Shown here piece after piece: positions 1 through 8,412 of a stretch of 64,000 nucleotides of DNA (within the stretch, counting starts at the first letter, position 1; every line of letters starts with the position of its first letter). Both the position numbers and the translations under genes were made by a program. This stretch comes from Betaproteobacteria bacterium (lineage in GTDB: Bacteria > Pseudomonadota > Gammaproteobacteria > Burkholderiales > Casimicrobiaceae). The stretch is taken from contig JADKEV010000017.1 in assembly GCA_016717855.1 (NCBI GenBank), forward strand, positions 59,918 through 123,917, given 5' to 3'. Under the pieces are notes generated by a model. The model saw nothing but the letters and a program-made list of their open reading frames with translations. It was not told where the DNA came from and made no database searches.

Positions 1-1
1 C

Positions 2-622
2 ACGGGCGAGCAGGTGGACGTGTTCGACCGCGAACGCGTGTTCGTCGACACGACTCTGCCGCGGATCGTGCGCGACTTTCCCGCGCTGAAGGTCGTGCTC
101 GAGCACATCACCACCCGCGAGGCCGCGGCATTCGTGCTGGCCGCGCCGGCGCGCGTGGCCGCGACCATCACGCCGCAGCACCTGCTCTACAACCGGAACG
201 CGTTATTTGCCGGCGGCATCCGCCCGCACCTCTACTGCCTGCCGATACTCAAGCGCGAGGAGCACAGGTGCGCGCTGGTCGCAGCCGCGGTCTCGGGCAA
301 TCCGAAGTTCTTCCTGGGCACGGACAGCGCGCCGCACGCCCGTCACACCAAGGAGCACGCATGCGGTTGCGCCGGCTGCTATTCGGCGCCCGCCGCGATC
401 GAGCTGTACGCGGAAGCGTTCGAAGCGGCCGGCGCGCTCGACCGGCTGGAAGGATTCGCGTCGCTGCATGGCCCGGACTTTTACGGCCTGCCGCGCAACC
501 GCGACACGATCACGCTGCGGCGGGAGGACTGGACGATGCCGGTGGAGTTCGGCTTCGGCGCGGACCGGATCGTGCCGCTCAAGGCCGGCGAAGTCATCCG
601 CTGGAAGCTCGCCGCGCCCTGA
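2..622 (+). CDS. pyrC: Dihydroorotase, 3' part (5' end outside window)
   Basis: Class II dihydroorotase of pyrimidine biosynthesis, which reversibly cyclises N-carbamoyl-aspartate to dihydroorotate in the cytosol. The reading frame is open from base 2, so about the last 206 codons are present and the start lies upstream. Visible family signatures are LEHITT, carrying a metal-binding His, NRNALFAGGIRPHLYCLPI around the substrate loop, and GTDSAPH with the catalytic Asp, followed by the flexible HTKE loop. The C-terminus is of normal length. The internal GTG at 14 is not the real start, because homology (TGEQVDVFDRE) runs through it. It is followed directly by the RNase P RNA gene on the same strand. 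Confidence 0.95.
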   Translation, partial: TGEQVDVFDRERVFVDTTLPRIVRDFPALKVVLEHITTREAAAFVLAAPARVAATITPQHLLYNRNALFAGGIRPHLYCLPILKREEHRCALVAAAVSGNPKFFLGTDSAPHARHTKEHACGCAGCYSAPAAIELYAEAFEAAGALDRLEGFASLHGPDFYGLPRNRDTITLRREDWTMPVEFGFGADRIVPLKAGEVIRWKLAAP

Positions 623-675
623 GCAGGGCGCCCGCAGTGGCGAAGCGGCGCCGCGCGCGTGTTACCATCGCCGCC

Positions 676-1060
676 GAAGTCGGTCAGACAGTCGCTGGTA
701 GCTTCGCGCTACGAGAGGAAAGTCGGGACTCCACAGAGCAGGGTGACGGCTAACGGCCGGACGCAGCAAGCGCGTGCGCGAGCAGGCGCCCAAGGCGAGG
801 AACAGGGCCACAGAGACGAGTCGCCGCGTTGCGCGACCGGCGGGCGGCGCAAGCCGGACGCCGGGATCAAGCGGTGCGGCGGGTGAAACGCGGCAACCTC
901 CACCCGGAGCAACATCAAGTAGGCGCGCGTTGACGCTGCTCGCGGAGCGCGCGGGTAGGTGGCTGGAGCGCCGGAGCAATCCGGAGCCTAGATGAATGAC
1001 TGTCATAGGTGCAGCCGCAAGGCCGCACCCGTAACAGAATCCCGCTTACCGGCCGGCTTC
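676..1060 (+). ncRNA. rnpB: RNase P RNA, bacterial class A
   Basis: Catalytic RNA of ribonuclease P, which removes tRNA 5' leaders. Conserved blocks are visible in order: cagacagtcgc near the 5' end, gaggaaagtc and acagagcaggg (CR-I region), ggctaacggc, ccacccggagcaa, agatgaatgactgtc and acagaat..cttaccgg (CR-V). The ends were set by helix P1: 676-685 pairs over 10 bp (with G-U pairs) with 1051-1060. Helix P4 forms between AAGU-CGGGA (5' side, bulged U) and TCCCG-CTT (1040 onward). The length of about 385 nt fits class A. No clear promoter or T-tract terminator was seen; fabI ends convergently 18 bp downstream. Confidence 0.95.
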
Positions 1061-1077
1061 CCTTATTTCAGCGGCCG

Positions 1078-1866
1078 TCAGTCCTCCGGAACGCGGACTG
1101 CGCCGATCGAAAAACCGCAATCAACGTAGGTGACCTCGCCGGTGATCCCGCTGGACAAGCCGGAGAGCAGGAATGCCGCCACGTTGCCCACCTCGTCGAT
1201 CGTGACGTTGCGGCGCAGCGCCGAATTGGCCTCAACGTGTTTCAGCAGCTTTCCGAAGTTGCCGATTCCGGCCGCCGCCAGCGTCTTGATCGGACCGGCG
1301 GAAATGCCGTTGACCCGCGTGCCTTCGGGCCCGAGGCAGTAGGCGAGGTAACGGATGTTCGCCTCCAGGCTCGCCTTGGCGAGCCCCATCACGTTGTAGT
1401 TTGGCAGCGCGCGCACGGCGCCCAGGTAGGTCAGCGCGACCACGGCGCCATTGCGACCCTGCATCAGCGGCCGCGCCCCCTTGGCCAGCGCCGCCAGGCT
1501 GTATGAACTGATGTCGTGCGCCACCGCGAAGGCCTCGCGCGTGAGGCTGTCGAGAAAGTCGCCGGACAACGCTTCGCGCGGCGCGAACGCGATCGAATGG
1601 ACGAGGCCGTCGAGGCCGCCCCATTCGCGTCCCAGCGTCTCGAACACGCCGGCGATCTCGTCGTCGCGGGCGACGTCGCAAGGCAGGACCAGGCCACCGC
1701 CGAATTCGGCGGCAAGATCGACGACGCGGTCCCGGAGCTTATCGCCCGCATACGTGAACGCGAGCGTCGCACCCTCCCGCTGCGCCGCGCAGGCGATGCC
1801 ATAGGCTATCGAGCGGCTGGAGAGCAGGCCGGTCAGCAGTATCTTCTTGTCGGAAAGCAATCCCAT
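1078..1866 (-). CDS. fabI: Enoyl-[acyl-carrier-protein] reductase (NADH)
   Basis: Last reductive step of the fatty-acid elongation cycle: reduction of trans-2-enoyl-ACP by NADH in the cytosol. At 262 aa it has the usual family length. It is an SDR-fold protein with the typical FabI N-terminus LLSDKKILLTGLLSSRSIAYGIA (nucleotide-binding region) and the catalytic Tyr-x6-Lys in YNVMGLAKAS, followed by the ISAGPIKTLAAAGI substrate loop. It starts at an ATG 119 bp from the divergent 3HB-oligomer hydrolase. A TAGAAT -10-like hexamer on the minus strand (1897-1902) sits beside TATAAT (1914-1919) for the opposite gene, so the two promoters probably overlap. Single-gene unit, convergent with rnpB. Confidence 0.96.
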   Translation of the reverse strand: MGLLSDKKILLTGLLSSRSIAYGIACAAQREGATLAFTYAGDKLRDRVVDLAAEFGGGLVLPCDVARDDEIAGVFETLGREWGGLDGLVHSIAFAPREALSGDFLDSLTREAFAVAHDISSYSLAALAKGARPLMQGRNGAVVALTYLGAVRALPNYNVMGLAKASLEANIRYLAYCLGPEGTRVNGISAGPIKTLAAAGIGNFGKLLKHVEANSALRRNVTIDEVGNVAAFLLSGLSSGITGEVTYVDCGFSIGAVRVPED

Positions 1867-1985
1867 TTGCGGCCTTTGTTCGATATCGACCCCGTCATTC
1901 TAGCGGAGCGCACTATAATCAGCGCCCGAAGTTCGGCTTCAACCGCTTTTCAAACCGGCGCCTCGCACGCCAAGGAGATTCACCA

Positions 1986-4097
1986 ATGATCCAGATGCAG
2001 CAGAGACACCTTGCCATCCTGGCTTCGGCCCTCGTCATCGCGGGCTGCAACAGTTCGTCGTCGGTCGAACTCAACTTGAAGCCGGCGTTCGTCGGCACGG
2101 TTGTCCAGGCCAGCTATGACGGCGGCACGGACGACCTGCTCACCGCGGGGCTGGGCAAGACCGGCCTGCAGAGTGCGACGGCGCCGGCCATCGCCGACGC
2201 GAACAACCCCACCGCGGCGGAACTGCGCCGCCTGGCCATCCACACCAACTACCGCGCGCTGATGGACATGACCACGGTTGGCGGCTACGGCCTGCTCTAC
2301 GGTCCCAACGTCGACGCCGGCGGCAACGTGACGGCAGGCGAAGGCAAGATTGCCGGCACGGAGTACACCGCCTACGTCGACGACGGCAGCGGCAGCCAGA
2401 ACGTGACCATGCTGGTGCAGGTCCCGAGTACGTTCAACAAGAACGATCCCTGCATCGTCGCCGCGCCCTCGTCGGGCTCGCGCGGGGTCTACGGCGCCAT
2501 CGGCACCGCGGGCGAGTGGGGGCTGAAAAAGGGCTGCGCGGTGGCGTACACCGACAAAGGCTCGGGCGCCGGCGTTCATGACCTGGCAACCAACACGGTG
2601 AACCTGCAGAACGGGACGCGGGCCGGCGCCGCGGCCGCGGGGAAGAACTCGCACTTCACCGCCGCGCTGACCGACGCCGAGCGCGCCGCGCTGCTGGCGG
2701 ACCGCCCGAACCGCATCGCTGTCAAGCACGCGCACTCGCAGCAGAATCCGGAAAAGGACTGGGGCAAGAACGTGCTGAATACGATCGAGTTCGCCTTCTA
2801 CGTGATCAACGAGCAGTTCGCCGGCAACAACGGCACGCTCAAGACACGCGACTTCAAGCCGGACAACACGATCGTCATCGCCTCCAGCGTTTCCAACGGC
2901 GGCGGCGCGTCGCTGGCGGCGGCGGAACTGGACACCACCGGCCTGATTGATGGCGTCGCCGTTGGCGAACCGCAGATCCAGGTCGCCGGTCCGGCCAACA
3001 CCACGCTGACGGTCACCCGCGGGGCCACGTCGCTGGCGGGCTACGGCCGGACGCTGTACGACTACGTCACCCTGGCGAACCTGTACCAGCCCTGCGCGGC
3101 ATTGTCGGCGCAGGCCGCGGGCGCGCCGAGCATCGCCTTCCTCAGCGCGCCGACGGCGGCAAACCGTTGCGCCTCGCTCAAGGCCAAGGGGCTGCTCACC
3201 TCGGTCACGCTGGAAGCGCAGGCCGACGAGTCGCTGAACATCCTGCTTGCCGCGGGCTGGCAGCAGGAGACCATCCCGCTCCAGGTCTCGCATTACGTCT
3301 TCGCGACCAGCGGGACCGCGGTGATGTACGCCAACACCTACGGCCGCTTCAGCGTGAAGGATCACTTGTGCGGGTTCAGCTACGTGCCCACCGGCAGCGA
3401 CGGCAAGCCGGCGGCCTACGCGCCGGCGCTGCTGGCGAAGATCTTCGGCACGTTCAACGGCGTGCCGCCGAACTCGGGAATCAACATCGTCAACAACGAC
3501 GATGCGGTCAACGGCGCGATCCTGGAATCGATCTCGGTTTCGCCCTCGACCGGCGCGCTAGACTACAACATCGACGGCGCGCTCTGCCTGCGCAACCTCT
3601 ACACCGGCGCCAGCGCCGCGGCGCAGCGCGTGCAATCGGGGATCACCGAAGTCAAGCGCGGCGCCAACCTGCGCGGCAAACCCGCGATCATCGTGCACGG
3701 CCGCGCCGACACGCTGACACCGCCGGCGTTCACGTCCAGGCCCTACTTCGGCGCCAACAAGATCGTCGAGGGCGCCGCGAGCAAGCTCTCCTACATCGAG
3801 GTCACCAACGCCCAGCACCTGGATGCCTTCATCGGCGGCGGCGCGGTGTTCGCGGGCTACGATACGAGAATGGTGCCGCTGCATCGCTACTTCAACCAGG
3901 CGATGGACATGCTGTACGCCAACCTGAAGAGCGGGACCGCGCTCCCGGGTTCGCAAGTCGTGCGCACCATTCCCCGCGGCGGCGTCGCCGGCGCGGCGCC
4001 CCAGATCACCGCGGCCAACGTGCCGCCGATCGCCGCGACGCCGGCGGTGGGGGACGCGATCACGTTCGCGAACAACACCGTGACCATCCCGAACTGA
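1986..4097 (+). CDS. 3-hydroxybutyrate oligomer hydrolase (lipoprotein)
   Basis: Member of the D-(-)-3-hydroxybutyrate oligomer hydrolase family, which cleaves short 3HB oligomers released from poly-3-hydroxybutyrate to monomer. 703 aa, close to the family length of about 700. The N-terminus is a lipoprotein signal peptide with lipobox VIAGC (Cys about residue 21) followed by a Ser-rich linker. The candidate nucleophile motif is SSVSNGGGAS, and the C-terminal IVHGRADTLTPP plus TNAQHLDAF resemble the Asp and His regions of an alpha/beta hydrolase. The start was chosen because AAGGAG lies 9 bp upstream; a second ATG three codons on is possible. It suggests the host makes PHB. No depolymerase gene is adjacent. 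Confidence 0.88.
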   Translation: MIQMQQRHLAILASALVIAGCNSSSSVELNLKPAFVGTVVQASYDGGTDDLLTAGLGKTGLQSATAPAIADANNPTAAELRRLAIHTNYRALMDMTTVGGYGLLYGPNVDAGGNVTAGEGKIAGTEYTAYVDDGSGSQNVTMLVQVPSTFNKNDPCIVAAPSSGSRGVYGAIGTAGEWGLKKGCAVAYTDKGSGAGVHDLATNTVNLQNGTRAGAAAAGKNSHFTAALTDAERAALLADRPNRIAVKHAHSQQNPEKDWGKNVLNTIEFAFYVINEQFAGNNGTLKTRDFKPDNTIVIASSVSNGGGASLAAAELDTTGLIDGVAVGEPQIQVAGPANTTLTVTRGATSLAGYGRTLYDYVTLANLYQPCAALSAQAAGAPSIAFLSAPTAANRCASLKAKGLLTSVTLEAQADESLNILLAAGWQQETIPLQVSHYVFATSGTAVMYANTYGRFSVKDHLCGFSYVPTGSDGKPAAYAPALLAKIFGTFNGVPPNSGINIVNNDDAVNGAILESISVSPSTGALDYNIDGALCLRNLYTGASAAAQRVQSGITEVKRGANLRGKPAIIVHGRADTLTPPAFTSRPYFGANKIVEGAASKLSYIEVTNAQHLDAFIGGGAVFAGYDTRMVPLHRYFNQAMDMLYANLKSGTALPGSQVVRTIPRGGVAGAAPQITAANVPPIAATPAVGDAITFANNTVTIPN

Positions 4098-4109
4098 CCG
4101 CCGCGCGAC

Positions 4110-4141
4110 TCTCACCCCGGCCCGTGCGGGCGGGGGTGAGA
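4110..4141 (+). terminator. Hairpin after 3HB-oligomer hydrolase
   Basis: Inverted repeat tctcacccc / ggggtgaga with an inner cccg/cggg stem lies 13 bp past the stop codon. There is no T-run after it, so it is either a weak intrinsic terminator or a 3' stabilising hairpin. Confidence 0.5.
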
Positions 4142-4222
4142 CCAATCGTTTGGCGTAGAATTGGCACGCCGTCGGAGCCTCTCCGGCGGCGTTTGCTTTT
4201 CAGGACAGGCCCATGTCGCAAA

Positions 4223-5542
4223 ATGACCCCGCAGGAGATCGTCCACGAGCTCGACAAGCACATCATCGGACAGCAGGATGCCAAGCGCGCCGTGGCGATC
4301 GCGCTGCGCAACCGGTGGCGGCGCCAGCAGGTGGCCGAGCCGCTGCGCCAGGAGATCACGCCCAAGAACATCCTGATGATCGGCCCGACCGGCGTGGGCA
4401 AGACCGAGATCGCGCGCCGCCTCGCGCGCCTGGCCGACGCGCCGTTCATCAAGGTCGAGGCCACCAAGTTCACCGAAGTCGGCTACGTCGGCCGCGACGT
4501 CGACACCATCATCCGCGACCTGGCCGACATCGCGATCAAGCAGGTGCGCGAATCGGAAATGAAAAAGGTCCGCGACCGCGCCGCGGACCTGGCGGAGGAA
4601 AAGGTGCTCGACCTGCTGCTGCCGGCGCCGCACACCGTCAACATCGAGGACATGCAGCCGACCAACAATGCGACGCGGCAGAAGTTCCGCAAGCTCCTGC
4701 GCGAAGGTTCGCTGGACGACAAGGAAATCGAGATCGAGGTCAGCGCCAGCGCCGGGCAGATGGAGATCTTCGGCCCGCCGGGGATGGAGGAACTCACGCA
4801 GCAGATCCAGGGCATGTTCCAGAACATGGGCGGGGGCAAGAAAAAATCCAGGCGCGTGACCGTGGCCGAGGCGATGCGGCTGCTGACCGACGAGGAAGCC
4901 GGGCGCATGATCAACGACGACGACCTGAAGACCAAGGCGCTGGCCAACGCCGAGCAGAATGGCATCGTCTTCCTGGACGAGATCGACAAGATCGCCAGCC
5001 GCCAGGAGACGCAGGGCGCCGACGTGTCGCGGCAAGGCGTGCAGCGCGACCTGCTGCCGCTGGTCGAGGGCACGACCGTGTCGACCAAGTACGGAATGGT
5101 CAAGACCGATCACATCCTGTTCATCGCGAGCGGGGCCTTCCACATGTCCAAGCCGTCCGACCTGATCCCGGAACTGCAGGGACGCTTCCCGATCCGCGTC
5201 GAACTGAGTTCGCTCTCGGTCGACGACTTCGAGAAGATTCTCACCGCCACCGATGCCTGCCTGACCCGCCAGTACGAGGCGCTGCTGGCGACGGAAAGCG
5301 TGACGATCGTGTTCGCGACCAGCGCGGTCAGGCGCCTGGCCGAAATCGCGTTCACGGTCAACGAACGGGCCGAGAACATCGGCGCGCGGCGGCTGCACAC
5401 GGTGATGGAAAAGCTGCTCGAGCACCTGTCGTTCAACGCCGGCAACCACAGCGGCGAGACGATTGCGATCGACGCCGCCTACGTCGACGAGCGGCTGGCG
5501 GGCATCGTCCGGGACGAAAACCTGTCGCAGTACATCCTGTGA
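4223..5542 (+). CDS. hslU: ATP-dependent protease ATPase subunit HslU
   Basis: AAA+ unfoldase that forms the HslUV (ClpYQ) protease with HslV in the cytosol. 439 aa. Walker A GPTGVGKTE, pore loop GYVGRD, the intermediate domain (about 110-230), Walker B VFLDEIDKI and the arginine-finger region are present. The C-terminus ENLSQYIL matches the tail that docks into HslV, so an HslV partner is expected. However, no hslV lies next to it; the upstream neighbour is the oligomer hydrolase. The ATG at 4223 gives MTPQEIVHEL. The better Shine-Dalgarno (AGGACA) serves an out-of-frame ATG at 4213; removing one A from the run at 4220-4223 would restore MSQMTPQEIV, the usual family N-terminus. Confidence 0.95.
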   Translation: MTPQEIVHELDKHIIGQQDAKRAVAIALRNRWRRQQVAEPLRQEITPKNILMIGPTGVGKTEIARRLARLADAPFIKVEATKFTEVGYVGRDVDTIIRDLADIAIKQVRESEMKKVRDRAADLAEEKVLDLLLPAPHTVNIEDMQPTNNATRQKFRKLLREGSLDDKEIEIEVSASAGQMEIFGPPGMEELTQQIQGMFQNMGGGKKKSRRVTVAEAMRLLTDEEAGRMINDDDLKTKALANAEQNGIVFLDEIDKIASRQETQGADVSRQGVQRDLLPLVEGTTVSTKYGMVKTDHILFIASGAFHMSKPSDLIPELQGRFPIRVELSSLSVDDFEKILTATDACLTRQYEALLATESVTIVFATSAVRRLAEIAFTVNERAENIGARRLHTVMEKLLEHLSFNAGNHSGETIAIDAAYVDERLAGIVRDENLSQYIL

Positions 5543-5642
5543 GCCCTTCCCGGCGGCGCCGGGCCGGCGCCCGCACGCTCGCGTCCCCGCGCTTGCCGGT
5601 CTCTTGCCAAACGCCGGCGTCACCCTGGTCCGCCGCAAGCCG

Positions 5643-6524
5643 ATGATCGCCCGCATCCTCGGCATCATCCTCCCGGTGTTCGCCGTCGTGATCGCCGGCT
5701 ACGTCTACGGCCGCATCGCGCGCCCGAACATGGCCGGCGCCAACAAGGCGAACATGGACGTCTTCTGCCCGGTGCTGATCTTCGTCGCGCTATCGTCGAA
5801 AGATTTCGATCTGGCCGCCAACTGGCAGCTGGCGCTGGTGTCGGCCGCCATCATCCTTGTTTCGGGCGTGGTCGCCTGGCCATTCGCCCGCATGCTGCAC
5901 GGCGACCCGAAGACGTTCGTCCCGCCGATGATGTTCAACAACTGCGGCAACATGGGCGTGCCGCTCGCGGTGCTGGCGGCCGGGCAGCAGGGGCTCTCGA
6001 TGATGGTGATCCTGTTCACCACGTCCAACCTGCTGCATTTCACGCTGGGGACGTGGATCGTGCGCCACAAGGTGAGCTGGCACGACGTGCTGCTCAATCC
6101 GATGGTCGTCGCCACCGTTGCCGGCGCGGCCTTCGGCCTCGTCCACCCGCCGATTCCGCAGTGGATCGAGATCAGCCTGAAGATGATCGGCGACATCGCG
6201 TTTCCGCTGATGCTCTTCGCGCTGGGCGTGCGGTTGTGCGACGTGTCGTTCGAGCATTGGGAACTCGGCCTGGTCGGCGCGATCGTCTGTCCGCTCACCG
6301 GCCTGCTGGCCGCCGCCCTGGTCATCTGGCTGGTGCCGTTGTCGCCGATGCAGCAGGGGATGGTCTGGGTGTTCGCCTCGCTGCCGCCGGCGGTGCTGAA
6401 CTTCCTGATCGCCGACCGCTATCACCAGGAACCGGCGAAGGTCGCGGCCATCGTGCTGATCGGGAACCTGGGCAGCGTGCTGTTCGTCCCGCTGGGCCTG
6501 ATGCTGGCGCTGCAGCAGTTCTGA
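5643..6524 (+). CDS. AEC-family transporter
   Basis: Auxin-efflux-carrier-type secondary transporter of the inner membrane. 293 aa with about ten hydrophobic segments, the family length. The conserved half-repeat motif NCGNMGVPLA (about residues 100-109) and the second-half PPAVLNFLIA stretch are present. Bacterial members export or import small carboxylates, but the substrate cannot be read from sequence. The ATG at 5643 precedes the first membrane helix directly. It sits 17 bp before a SAF-domain oxidoreductase, so the two are probably co-transcribed and may handle the same small carbonyl or acid compound. Confidence 0.85.
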   Translation: MIARILGIILPVFAVVIAGYVYGRIARPNMAGANKANMDVFCPVLIFVALSSKDFDLAANWQLALVSAAIILVSGVVAWPFARMLHGDPKTFVPPMMFNNCGNMGVPLAVLAAGQQGLSMMVILFTTSNLLHFTLGTWIVRHKVSWHDVLLNPMVVATVAGAAFGLVHPPIPQWIEISLKMIGDIAFPLMLFALGVRLCDVSFEHWELGLVGAIVCPLTGLLAAALVIWLVPLSPMQQGMVWVFASLPPAVLNFLIADRYHQEPAKVAAIVLIGNLGSVLFVPLGLMLALQQF

Positions 6525-6541
6525 CGACGAGGGGATTGCCG

Positions 6542-7891
6542 ATGAACCTGTTTCGCATGCTCCAGCAACGTGCCGCCGACGGCAAGCCCCTCCGGGTCGG
6601 CTTGATCGGCGCCGGCAAGTTCGGCTCGATGTACCTCGCACAGGCCCGGCACACGCCGGGGATCCACATCGTGGGGATCGCCGACCTGGCGCCGGCGCGC
6701 GCCGCGGCGTCGCTCGCGCGCACGGGGTGGGAGCCGGCGCGGTACGGCGCCCGGTCGTTCGCGCAGGCCGGCGCGCAGGGCGCCACGCACCTGACGGACG
6801 ATGCGCTGGCAATGATCGCGGCGCCGGAAGTCGAGATCGTCATCGACGCCACGGGCTCGCCGGCGGCGGGCATACGGCATGTGCTCGCGTGCTGCGCGCA
6901 GGGCAAGCACATCGTGATGGTCAACGTCGAGGCCGACGCGCTGGCCGGTCCGCTGCTGGCGCGCAAGGCCGCGCAAGCCGGCATCGTCTATTCGCTGGCC
7001 TACGGCGACCAGCCGGCGCTGATCTGCGAAATGGTCGATTGGTGCCGCGCCGCCGGCTTCGAGGTCGTCGCCGCGGGCAAGGGCACGAAGTACCTGCCGG
7101 CGTATCACGAGTCGACGCCGGACACCGTCTGGCCGCACTACGGTTTCTCCGCCGACATGGTCAAGGCGGGCGATTTCAATGCCCAGATGTTCAACTCGTT
7201 TCTGGACGGCACCAAGTCCGCGATCGAAATGGCCGCGGTGGCCAACGCGACGGGTCTGGCGCCCGCGCCCGACGGCCTTGCCTTTCCGCCCTGCGGCGTC
7301 GACGACCTGCCACGCGTGCTCCGACCGCGCGACGAAGGCGGCGGGCTGCACCACGCCGGCCAGGTGGAAGTGATTTCATCGCTGGAACGCGACGGCCGGC
7401 CGGTGTTCCGCGACCTGCGCTGGGGTGTCTACGTGACGTTCCGGGCGGGCGCCGCGGCGGGCGAGGACTATGTCCGCCGCTGCTTCGCCGAATACGGGTT
7501 TTCGACCGACCCGTCGGGGCGCTATGCGGCAATGTACAAGCCGTATCACGCGATCGGGCTGGAACTCGGCATCTCCGTCGCCTCGACAGGGTTGCGGCGC
7601 GAGCCGACCGGCGCGCCGGCGGCCTGGCTGGGCGACGTGGTGGCGACCGCCAAGCGCGCGCTGCGGGCCGGCGAGAGCCTCGATGGCGAAGGTGGACACA
7701 CGGTGTATGGGAAACTGTTGCCGGCCAGCGCGTCGCTGGCCCTGGGCGGCCTGCCGCTGGGACTGGCGCACCGGATCAAGCTCAGGAATCCGGTTGCCGC
7801 CCATCAGCCGGTCCGGTGGTCCGACGTCGAGTTGCCGGTCGCGGACCCCACGACTGCCTTCAGGCGGGAGATGGAGGCGGCGTTCGGATGA
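6542..7891 (+). CDS. NAD(P)-dependent oxidoreductase with SAF domain
   Basis: 449-aa protein of the homoserine-dehydrogenase-like / Gfo-Idh-MocA Rossmann group. The nucleotide-binding motif GLIGAGKFGSMYLAQ lies at about residues 20-34, the central domain carries conserved AGKGTKYLPAYHESTPDTVW, and the C-terminal part (about 330-430, from KPYHAIGLELGISVAS) resembles the SAF fold. Such proteins are often annotated as FlgA-like or homoserine-dehydrogenase-like; no flagellar or threonine genes are nearby, so those names should not be taken literally. The start has an ACGAGGGG Shine-Dalgarno. With the AEC carrier 17 bp upstream it probably forms a small catabolic operon of unknown substrate. Confidence 0.8.
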   Translation: MNLFRMLQQRAADGKPLRVGLIGAGKFGSMYLAQARHTPGIHIVGIADLAPARAAASLARTGWEPARYGARSFAQAGAQGATHLTDDALAMIAAPEVEIVIDATGSPAAGIRHVLACCAQGKHIVMVNVEADALAGPLLARKAAQAGIVYSLAYGDQPALICEMVDWCRAAGFEVVAAGKGTKYLPAYHESTPDTVWPHYGFSADMVKAGDFNAQMFNSFLDGTKSAIEMAAVANATGLAPAPDGLAFPPCGVDDLPRVLRPRDEGGGLHHAGQVEVISSLERDGRPVFRDLRWGVYVTFRAGAAAGEDYVRRCFAEYGFSTDPSGRYAAMYKPYHAIGLELGISVASTGLRREPTGAPAAWLGDVVATAKRALRAGESLDGEGGHTVYGKLLPASASLALGGLPLGLAHRIKLRNPVAAHQPVRWSDVELPVADPTTAFRREMEAAFG

Positions 7892-7964
7892 GGGGAAAGA
7901 CCGGGACAGCCGCCATCCGCAAGCGCTGCGACAGGCAACCGGCGCCGAGGTTCAAAAATAATTG

Positions 7965-7994
7965 TTGCATGGCCTGGAAAATAGGTTGTATAAG
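7965..7994 (+). promoter_or_regulatory. Putative sigma70 promoter of the cold-shock gene
   Basis: TTGCAT (7965-7970), an 18-bp spacer and TATAAG (7989-7994). Transcription from here would give a leader of about 130 nt before the cold-shock start codon, as is typical of cold-shock mRNAs whose long leader refolds with temperature. The rest of the 240-bp gap has no other recognisable feature. Confidence 0.55.
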
Positions 7995-8131
7995 GCAGCT
8001 GCAGGTATATCAAGCAGCGAATTGGCTGCACGTGGTGGCCGTTTAGCGGTTCTTCAGTCGTCACTTCCCTTCCTTGATCCCTTGCATTACGGGCTCTGCT
8101 CGATTTATCAATCAGTAAAAGGAAATGCAAC

Positions 8132-8335
8132 ATGGCCACTGGCACTGTCAAATGGTTCAACGACTCCAAAGGTTTTGGCTTCATTACCCCGGATGGCGGC
8201 GGCGAGGATCTCTTCGCTCACTTCTCGCAAATCCAGGGCAACGGCTACAAATCGCTGAAGGAGAACCAAAAGGTTGAGTTCGACGTCACCGCGGGCCCCA
8301 AGGGCAAGCAGGCTTCGAACATCAAGCCGATGTAA
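8132..8335 (+). CDS. Cold-shock protein (CspA family)
   Basis: 67-aa single-stranded nucleic-acid-binding beta barrel, an RNA chaperone of the cytosol. RNP1 is KGFGFI (residues 13-18) and RNP2 is DLFAHF (26-31); the latter departs slightly from the common VFVHF. Normal family length. The start follows AAAGGAA. Long leader upstream and a strong intrinsic terminator 28 bp downstream make it a monocistronic unit. Which of several paralogues in a typical beta genome this is cannot be told. Confidence 0.95.
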   Translation: MATGTVKWFNDSKGFGFITPDGGGEDLFAHFSQIQGNGYKSLKENQKVEFDVTAGPKGKQASNIKPM

Positions 8336-8362
8336 TAGAAATACCGGGAGACCTATTTCTGG

Positions 8363-8387
8363 AACGGGCGCGCAAGCGCCCGTTTTT
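8363..8387 (+). terminator. Rho-independent terminator of cold-shock gene
   Basis: Stem aacgggcgc / gcgcccgtt with GCAA tetraloop (8372-8375) followed by a T5 run. Confidence 0.9.
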
Positions 8388-8412
8388 CATTGCGGCCACC
8401 GCCCCGGTGCGG

